Source of the DNA: Euclidia mi
Taxonomy: Eukaryota; Arthropoda; Insecta; Lepidoptera; Erebidae
DNA length: 64,000 nucleotides
Assembly (NCBI GenBank): GCA_944739405.2
Contig: OX123182.2
Coordinates: forward strand, 64,359,183-64,423,182
Reading direction: 5' to 3'
The notes below the pieces were generated by a model, which saw only the letters and a list, made by a program, of their open reading frames with translations, searched no databases and was not told the origin of the DNA. Below are positions 56,029-64,000 of the stretch, one piece after another. Every line of letters starts with the position of its first letter. Position 1 is the first letter of the stretch. Position numbers and translations under genes: made by a program.

Positions 56029-56470
56029 TATAGTAAATCCTCAGCCATGAGGATATGGTACCGGCCTATAATGTAATACTAGTTCATCACCGATCATAAA
56101 ATGTCCTCACTAGGCTAACACTGCAAATCAAAACAACACCTCAAATAAAGAGGCTGGTAAAAGTTGTTTTTTTAAATGTGCAACGTTTGTGTAATTATAA
56201 ACCATAAAATGATGTCATTACGGACGGCAACTTTTAAGTTAATTGCAGTATTATTCCCACCCATAAGATCGCCATTTTTGGCAGTCATTTATAAGCAGTC
56301 GTCCTTAAGTGTCTCTTATTGTAAACGCCTATCACTGTCAACTGGATTTGTGATTTCGTGCTTTTTGACTGTAATACATGGGTTTAAGTAGACCAGATCG
56401 ATCGTAAGACATAAATACAGAGATTTGAAAATAATAAAAATAACAACATAGAAACAGGAATTTGCCAGAC
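56029..56470. other. Unit sequence, no gene
   Basis: Aligns with C 37915-38415 without the ATTG-tailed insertion. Short ORFs here are not conserved. Confidence 0.5.
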
Positions 56471-56482
56471 GCGAGTTTATAT

Positions 56483-56640
56483 ACATACATACAGACATAG
56501 ACTCACGCCTGTTTCCCGGAGGGGTAGGCAGAGACTACGGAACGCCATTTGCAACGATCCTGACATATCTATCTTGCTTCATTCACTCCCATTAGATTCC
56601 TCATGCATAGAGCATGCATCTGTTCTGGAGTTCTTCTGTT
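56483..56640. mobile_element. 158-bp insertion with 12-bp TSD
   Basis: Flanked by GCGAGTTTATAT (56471-56482 and 56641-56652). Copy C is empty near 38411. It begins ACATACATACAGACATAGAC and includes CTCACGCCTGTTTCCCGGAG and GGGGTAGGCAGAGACTACGG. The long target duplication and the simple-repeat edge suggest a truncated retroelement in reverse orientation. Family not assigned. Confidence 0.85.
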
Positions 56641-56652
56641 GCGAGTTTATAT

Positions 56653-59462
56653 CTGGGTTAATAATATGAGATTCGCATTTTTTGTGAAAAATCATTGAGT
56701 CCCGGACGTAACTTGTCACTTGTTTGAGCGCTGCTCATTCTGCGCAAACAGTAAACCTATAGTTGGAAAATGTGCGAGTACTTCTAGATTCCAGACAAAA
56801 CCAATGTTACCACAGTCTTCCGTCGTCACGATTCCTGTAAAGAAATCGAAACATCGGATAGTAATAAATAATGTCGTTTCTAGATGAAGTCTTCAAAATA
56901 AATATATCGCCATAGAATCCGTAAACCGTAGATTTATTTCAATAATTAAGGTAAACTTAATATCATCACATACCTACACTCTGTATTATTACAGAATATT
57001 CCCTAGCAGTGAAACCAAATATTCAGATTCGAGCGAGCCCTGTATCATCCACCTACAAAAAATATACTTAAATATTACTTGATTTTACCAGGTAAATAAA
57101 TTATTTGGGTAAATAAAATATGAACAATTCAGCACTGTTTCTACCGACTGCCTAGCAGCAAAACCAAATACTTCTCAAAATTTGAACGGGCATTGCTACG
57201 TTCGCGAACATAAACTATCTACCAATATACATATAACTTAGTTTTACCAGGTAAATCGTATGGCAGACCAAATATGATCACACTCACATAAACACAGTGT
57301 CTATATAGACTGCCTAGCAGTAAATCCAAATACAACTCAAAATCGGAATAGCCCAGGGAAACTATAGAATTTTAAACAGTCATACAGCGGTGAGGTTAGG
57401 GGCAGGTAATTGGCCATCAAGTAGGGCACAGGCACAAGTTTGCATTCCACGGCAGAGGCAACGTTGGAAAACAATCCCACGCTCCAATACACATTGATAA
57501 ACTTAGTGGCTCGCTCCAATTCCCAAATATAGCTGCCTGGACACCAAAAACCGCCCGCTATATTACCGTGTTTAGATTACTGCTCACTGCAACCTTTTTG
57601 TTTACCTATTTGATGTAGTTGAATACTAGTTTTATTTACCCTATTACTTCGGGTACTTTAGGAACTGGACCATTTAATTGCTTGATGCGAATGTTTCAAA
57701 GCATATGTCAACATTTTCTGTATTGTTGCGAATTAATCAAGTCATCTGAGAGACCTCCTTTTTTAAACATAAAGATATATATAATTTACAAAATACGATG
57801 ATTGAGTAATAGTATTATTTACACAATGAGGCAACTTTATACATCAAGACAATGACAGTTATTTCTATCCTTAAATCCGCCTACACTATAATTATTATCA
57901 TTAATGTACTTAGCTAATTTCAACTAAGCTACTCGTACATCTGCTTATTAAATACTTGGTAACTATGTATATACCTACCAAGAAAACCCTCACGAAAATA
58001 CAACAACACATAGTGTCCATTTATATTCTGTTGTTAATTGGATTATAAATATATTGTGTGATCAAGCAGTTGACCAAGTTGACGAATAAATTGAACCATC
58101 AGTGCGACGCACCTTGCTATAAGTCGACTTGTACTTCGTAGAACGACAAAAACCATAATGCGCAACTGTTTTTTTGGAGGGCTCGGATTAAACAAAATGT
58201 GACAGGGATAGAGCGCTCCCTATTTACGATTGAAGCGAGAAAAGTAAAATACACTACAATCACAGGTGACATTCTACTACAGCACGAGAAATGCTACAAC
58301 TGCGCTTGTAAGATAGACGATTTACTCCTATTGCGTTCCTCACTGCACGGTAGCAAATTAATCGAGAACTGAAATGAAAAAGGCAATGGCATTGACCAGC
58401 TACCCCATTGCTTTATAAAACACTTCAACTAATGAGGAAACAAACTGCGGCGTATGCATTTTGTGTACAGCAAATCAAGTTAAAACAGGCGCCAGCAATG
58501 CGGCGGTAGCGACGCATTTCATAAGGCACATTTACGCGCAGCACAAAGAGCAATTACATCGTTTGCCAGTAGATTTAGGGCACAGTTCCCGGCAACACAT
58601 TCGCGCGGCGATACCCCCGACTAATGACCAAGACTAGCACGTGTGTTTCCACTTCCCACTCCATGTTCTGTTTTTAAACAAAGACACTTGAACAAAAAAA
58701 TACAATGTTAGAATAACGGACGGAAAAATGGACAGTTTGTACTGTGCAAACTTTTAGAGTTACATCTAAATATGTAGATAGGCCCCGTCAGTTTAAAGTA
58801 GCGGTAGCCTAGTGAAGAAACCAACAGATAGCCATGCAGAAGCTATTGGGTTAAAATTCACGGTGCTTACTAAGTCTTAGATGCAATGGGATAACGCTAG
58901 TACATTGACGACCATGATGATTTGCTCTGTCATTACCTGTGATGAACCGTATTCTGTTTAGACTAGTAACACATCTTCTTATTTTGGCAAGTTGCAGTGA
59001 TTTCATCTGAAACGATACGTATAACGATCGTAATAGTAAGTGGCAATAATGACGTTGTCACGACTAAACCTTAGATAGTGCCGTTACTCTGGACCTAATC
59101 ATCATCATAGCCCTGGCCAAATGTTACGTCATTTAAGACCAGCGCTCTATGCATACCACCATAAATATTCGCAGCAAATGAGTTGAATCGTACTGAGTGA
59201 ACTGTTCTGCAGACAATCCCATTTCCTACCAATTTACTACAAAACACAAACACACACTCCCATCCTACCTCTGACGATAAATCTGATACTCTGCATTCAT
59301 GCGAAACGCTTAAGCACGTAATAAGTAGGTGCTTGATCTGCATGGTAATTGGAATACAAATACTTGCTAATGTCGAGTGGAATATTCAATATCAGTATGC
59401 AAACTATTTAGAATATCGTATGCAATCGCGGTAGTCCTCCAGTATTCTACGTTCTACATATT
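56653..59462. other. Unit sequence matching copy C 38420-41470
   Basis: Carries the frameshifted version of the unknown reverse ORF (57337-57519) and the degenerate 140-160 bp repeats near 57000-57320. It also has a partial family-3 SINE near 58799 and the conserved segment near 58290-58790. The unit ends at about 59462, after ACGTTCTACAT. No gene. Confidence 0.55.
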
Positions 59463-60228
59463 TTGCCGACAACCTTGATGCATGAGAAGTAAATAACAGA
59501 TTATTTATTAAAGGTATTTATTATTATGATTTAATCTACTCGTATATATGTGAATGATGAGTTACTATACTAATCTAATTGAAACTTTCAATTCTTCATT
59601 CATCGTGTATCAATATTCTTATTAGAAATTGACGTAGGCGGTCGCCAGTCTATTACCACAATCGAATCATCGCAACTAATTTGTATTAACGAGAGGCAAT
59701 CTCGTCCATGTGTCGGAACAAACCACATTATTGTCATGATGGATAGATGCAACTCTCGTAGGCCATACATTATTCAAAGACATAATAAATCAACTTTGTA
59801 CATCCCTGAAGATTCGCGATTATTCCTGCTTTCTAAATCCAAAATCCATTATGCGGAAATTTCGAGACGTCGACGGCGGTTCTATCGCGAAAGTATGGTA
59901 GGCATATGTGATAATATGAGTTAACGACGTGACTTTTTAGCGTATATAGAACTGATATGAGAAAGTTATATAATCGATTACTTGATTTAGAAGTCAGATA
60001 CGTAGGAAAAATGATATGAAATGGAATTTGCTTTCGACATGAGTTTTTATTTTTTGAAGACGAATCGTTGCCGACTTTTGGAAGATGATAAGAATATAAC
60101 TTACAACTCTGATAACAACTATGTAACTTCAGCCTATCCTCGGTTATTATTTGTTTATGTTGCATATATACAAATAATTTCTAAGTTGCTGACTTCATAG
60201 TTCTTCATAAAGTCCTTAAAAGTAAAAA
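59463..60228. other. Non-array sequence, no gene
   Basis: Unlike the array and unmatched elsewhere in the window. The ORFs of 62 and 110 codons (59736-59924 forward, 59833-60165 reverse) overlap each other and carry no motif I recognise. Confidence 0.4.
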
Positions 60229-60929
60229 CCAGCCAAGTGCGTGTCGGGCCACGCGCAATGTAGGGTTCCATAGTTGCCCATAATGGCCATTATTGATAAT
60301 AACTTCTGTTTCACATGGGACTAAAAACGGGCCCACATTGTACCCCGTAGTACATTACATACCAAAGTACGTATATCTTTAAGATTAAGCTAGCGCTCCC
60401 AATGTAAACTCACAGAAATAGGTATTTAGTTAAACGACGATTACTCGTAAACTAGTGATGTCTACTTAGCCGTGATAGTAATCCTTTTAAATTCGTTATA
60501 TGTACTACATTTGTGATTTTTTTCACCTCTTCCAAATTAATAGTTTAGCCGGCAGAGGGGGGGGGGGGGGCACTTGAGTATAAAATTTTTTTTCACTTCA
60601 AAGCTTGATATTTGACAAACCAATTACATGATCGAAAAATGATTTGAGCAAGCTAATAATATTTTTTTAAAACCTATCCAATGATACCCTTTATAATGGG
60701 GTACTCAACAAAAAAAAAATTCAACCACACTATATATGTAGGGGAGATACCCTTAAAAAAATATTTTCCTATATTTTATTCTACAGTTTTGTTGCAATAT
60801 CTTATGTCTATATTCATGTCAAATATCAGCTTTCTAGCACCAGGCGTCTTTGAGCTAGGCTGCGGACGGACAGACGGACGGACATGACGAAACTATAAGG
60901 GTTCCTTGTGGTCTAGGGAACCCTAAAAA
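60229..60929 (+). mobile_element. GGGTTCC-type non-autonomous repeat
   Basis: Opens CCAGCCAAGTGCGTGTCGGG...TAGGGTTCC and ends ACTATAAGGGTTCCTTGTGG, then TCTAGGGAACCCTAAAAA, which can form a hairpin. It holds a run of 14 guanines (60557-60570) and a GGACGGACAGACGGACGGAC stretch. No ORF. Confidence 0.75.
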
Positions 60930-61577
60930 TTGAAGTAGACTCCGAATAACGACTGTAAATATCTTCAAGGTACACTATACATGTAGGCATGCTGCAATCA
61001 ATAATTAACAATTTCAACTCCATAGTATCGAATCGGAAACGATACCAAGATTTAACTCAATGTGCAAACTGAACCTAATATTCGAATATTATCCAACACT
61101 GCAGCGCTAAGTTCCTCGCAATGCAAAATAAATGGTGCTTTCTCCATTGTTATTACTGCCATTTACCTCGGGGCATAGTCTGAATCGCGCACTGAACTTC
61201 TATCAACGACTCTTTGTTATACCAATATCTAATAATACGAGCTAACAAATTACGTGATCAAATGAGATAATGGATGCATTCACGGTACACTATTACTAAA
61301 TATATGAATAAGTAATTGTGAAATCCTTTGTTTATATGTTGTGGTTAGGCGTTGTCTTCAGTTTGATTGATTAGTTGAATGTTCTTCAAAACTTGTGTGT
61401 GAGTTTATGTATGTCTGCATCATTTGCATGCAAATAATCATGTCCTCTAATCTAATCAAATTATGCCTATCCTGTCGGTGTTGTATTTACTCGCATAGCA
61501 CAAATACATATATCGATGTCGCAACAAGTCTTCGAGACTTTTTACCGCTTTTACTGACTAAGTAAAACTCCAAAATG
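60930..61577. other. Non-array sequence, no gene
   Basis: AT-rich. No repeat with a partner in this window and no credible ORF. Confidence 0.4.
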
Positions 61578-61652
61578 TCACCGGCATTTAGCCACTTCAC
61601 CGGCATTTTAGCCACTTCACCGGCATTTTAGCCACTTCACCGGCATTTTAGC
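61578..61652. repeat. 20-bp minisatellite, four copies
   Basis: Unit CGGCATTTTAGCCACTTCAC is repeated almost perfectly; the first copy lacks one T. Confidence 0.95.
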
Positions 61653-61709
61653 CTGCATAATTTTAGCTTGGTCTATGTTTGTAGCTCTTTTACAGCTCCG
61701 TTTAAGCTT

Positions 61710-62075
61710 CATCATCATCATATCAGCCAAGCGACGTCTACTGCTGGACATAGGCCTCCCCCAAGGTTCTCCACACAGACCGGTCTTGAGCCGCCCGCAT
61801 CCAACCGCCTCCCGAGATCTTGACGAGATCGTCGGTCCACCTTGCGGGGGGCCTACCTCTGCTGCGTCGTCCGGTACGTGGCCGCCACTCCAGAACCTTT
61901 CTGCCCCAACGGCCATCGGTTCTTCGAGCTATGTGCCCTGCCCAACTGCCACTTCAGCTTGGCTATTCGGAGAGTTATGTCGGCGACTTTGGTTCTACTG
62001 CGGATCTCCTCATTTATGATTCGATCTCGCAGGGAAACTCCAAGCATAGCTCTCTCCATCGCCCTCTGAGTGACC
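61710..62075 (-). mobile_element. RTE-type LINE, 5'-truncated, with 9-bp TSD
   Basis: 366 bp flanked by TTTAAGCTT (61701-61709 and 62076-62084). The CATCATCATCAT tail is on the plus-strand left. On the minus strand it reads VTQRAMERAMLGVSLRDRI, then a frameshift, matching 32637-33056. Four short ORFs over it in other frames are artefacts. Confidence 0.9.
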
Positions 62076-62084
62076 TTTAAGCTT

Positions 62085-62976
62085 ATTAAATTCAAACTCT
62101 TTTCAATTTCTTGTTCCCTGGTCTGCTGTAATTTCTCAATCGTACCAGATGTTGGCTGAGTACCACTGAAACAATGAAAAAGAAAAATTCAATTCAACTC
62201 ACTGCTTCTACAGCAGAAAATAGACATGTATATTTTATAAATATCCTGCATTAAATGGAATTCTGAAAACTGCTGATAAAGCGAAATCCCTAAATATAGA
62301 ATGTATTTTTTTTATTTAGGTAAGAACTAGGCAATGTTGCTATAGCAGATATTAATCTGATTAGTCTTAAACCGCAAACCTAAATACATTAATTGGAAAT
62401 ATCGATATAATGTTTATAATAATAGTAGAACCAGTAGACAAGTACTACGGGCATGTTCGAAAACACAAACCGTTGTACCGATCCAATTAACTCAGTATTT
62501 AGTAAACGAATATATTCAGCGAACATGCATCGTCTCTGTTGTTACAATATTTGGAAATATTTATCAATACTAAACGTTATTCAAGCAACGTTAAAGTTAA
62601 TTACATGATCATATTTGATTCATAGTGTAGAGCGAAACTTAATAAATTTAGCATAATATTAAAATCACCCGGACAAATTTGTTTTAGTTCAAATTAGTTG
62701 TGATAACTTTGCTTTTAGGTCATTATAATTATAAGCTTAACTGTAATGGTTAAGGTTACATAGGTCCAAAAATAACGCCACCCACGCAAAATAAGAGACG
62801 AATAAAACATTTCTCATTTAGTTACCTGAGACGCACTCGTGAAAATCTTCATTTAATTCGACTTTCACTACTCTGTACAGTATGTAGCAACGGACAAAGT
62901 ACTAAGGCAAATTACCCTTCATTAAGAATCTTTTAACTGTTGCAAATATGCTGAGACTAAAAAGTCAATCCCATAT
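62085..62976. other. Non-array sequence, no gene
   Basis: AT-rich, with no recognisable feature. An isolated pyrimidine tract ending CAG is not enough to call an exon. Confidence 0.4.
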
Positions 62977-63209
62977 CTTCTGTATACATATATAAAATCC
63001 TTGCGTTACTGACAGACTGACAGACAAGCTACAGCCGAATCTATTGGGCGCAGGAAGCTAAATTTTGGCATGTATGTTCCTTGGGGACCGTAGGGGTGCA
63101 CTAAGAAGGGATTGCCCGAAATTCCCACGGGGTCGGCCAAACGGGTAAATTAAAAATATTAAAAAAAAAAAAAAAACAAAATGCAGGCGTAGCTGCTGGC
63201 GTCCTCTAG
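62977..63209 (+). mobile_element. Non-autonomous Helitron-like element
   Basis: Starts near TCTTCTGTATACATATATAA and ends GGCGTCCTCTAG followed by T. It shares the TTGGGGACCGTAGGGGTGCA core with 7597-7804. A 16-base A-run lies inside. No ORF. Confidence 0.8.
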
Positions 63210-64000
63210 TTATTTATAAAAAGTAGAGCGCATGAAAGACAAACGGTCTTTGTTCTGTCTCTGTTCTTAAAATTCATACAGTAAAGTAAATTCCGATACG
63301 AAAGAAAACAAGCAGATCCTCTTCCGTGTTTACAATATCGTTTGCAATGTTAAGATGATGTTCACGTCTCTAGAATCGCGTTCACGAAATTAATATCGGT
63401 TTACCGAATTGTTCCGCATTCAGTACGTGTGAACACAAAACTTTGTAGAAGATCGCATGAGGGGAAACAATAAAATACACGGATCGCTGGCACGCTTGTA
63501 CGCTTGTACTGGGGGATACGTTGGGATCTCGATAGCTGCGATAAATCTGATACTAAGCCAACCGATCTCCGACACTTCCGATTGTGCAGCTCGCTCTTGA
63601 ACTAACGCTATCGACAATGATCCTTACTAGTTTAACTATGGAAGTTTGTAAACGTTTATGTTTACGTAATAGACTGTTTACTGTTTATATCTTCCTTAAA
63701 GTCATAATAAATATCTTAATCGTATAATAACACTAGATTAGCAAAAGGTCCAGGAAATGGCAAGAATAAAGAGTGGACTGTTTAGCAGTGGATACAGTCG
63801 GGCTGTGGATGATCATGATGGTGATGATGATGATGATAAATAATTTTAACACAAATAAAAAATATATTTATAATTATCCTGAAATTCACATCGAACACGG
63901 ATGACTTTAACCTCGCCACTTAACAAGGGCGTCGCCAAGGGCGGGCAGAGGGGGGCAGCTCCCCCCTCCCCTAGAGATTCAAAAAGCCCTACAATTCATT
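63210..64000. other. Non-array sequence with ATG-type microsatellite
   Basis: 63808-63837 is a GAT/ATG trinucleotide run, possibly an RTE LINE tail, preceded by GCAGTGGATACAGTCGGGCT. The end (63930-63980) is G/C-rich with GGGGGGCAGCTCCCCCCTCC, a short inverted repeat. The reverse ORF at 63420-63617 has no motif I recognise. Confidence 0.45.

Larger units (their letters stand above)
46999..59462. repeat. Array unit copy D (truncated)
   Basis: The fourth copy. Blocks are collinear with C up to about 41470 of copy C, where similarity stops at 59462. Private changes are a 2.1-kb composite insertion (48982-51064), replacement by 2.1 kb of unrelated sequence (51702-53838), an RTE piece (54692-54929), a SINE (55792-56021) and a 158-bp insertion (56483-56640). 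Confidence 0.85.

Noticed and set aside
57337..57519. Reverse ORF in copy D considered as a gene.
   Set aside because: It is a frameshifted version of the unknown ORF at 39017-39340 and shows no sign of being maintained.
60557..60570. Run of 14 guanines considered as a G-quadruplex or polypurine tract.
   Set aside because: It is an isolated homopolymer inside a non-autonomous repeat, with no LTR following it.

Overview
The window is eukaryotic, AT-rich and almost wholly repetitive. It looks like a lepidopteran (moth or butterfly) genome. The evidence is the mix of repeats: several tRNA-headed SINE families with A and B boxes, Helitron-like elements ending in CTAG between host A and T, RTE-type and Jockey-like LINE pieces, and a Ty3/Gypsy element. 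I see no intact host protein gene, no genuine tRNA or rRNA gene and no CRISPR. The only convincing complete proteins belong to transposons. A repeat-rich compartment such as a W chromosome or heterochromatin is possible, but the sequence alone cannot show it.

The main architecture is a head-to-tail array of about four copies of one long unit, roughly 12-19 kb each as they stand. Copy A is about 1-10728, B about 10729-30147, C about 30148-46998, and D about 46999-59462 (truncated). The copies share long collinear blocks but differ by large deletions and by many transposon insertions. Because an uninterrupted copy is usually present elsewhere in the window, many insertion boundaries and target-site duplications can be read directly against a paralogous empty site. 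From 59463 to 64000 the sequence leaves the array and holds unrelated repeat fragments.

Copy B carries the best preserved element, a Ty3/Gypsy retrotransposon (10950-18268). Its two 215-bp LTRs look identical and are flanked by a TAAT duplication. It has a gag gene broken by an antisense 5'-truncated LINE, an intact 1080-codon pol (protease, reverse transcriptase, RNase H, integrase), and a third ORF of 91 codons predicted to encode an N-myristoylated single-pass membrane microprotein. Copy B also has a solo-LTR-like element with nested LINEs (21193-25785) and a pogo/Tigger-like DNA transposon with terminal inverted repeats (26852-27968). Copies A, C and D carry private SINE, RTE-LINE, Helitron and MITE insertions.

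Two kinds of relationship stand out. A shared Helitron-like remnant links A with B, and a shared LINE-derived block links C with D. However, one SINE is present in A and C but cleanly absent from D, which suggests exchange or conversion between units. The copies also carry private near-perfect palindromes (26305-26366, 46792-46856, 10012-10077) that look like fold-back or template-switch products.
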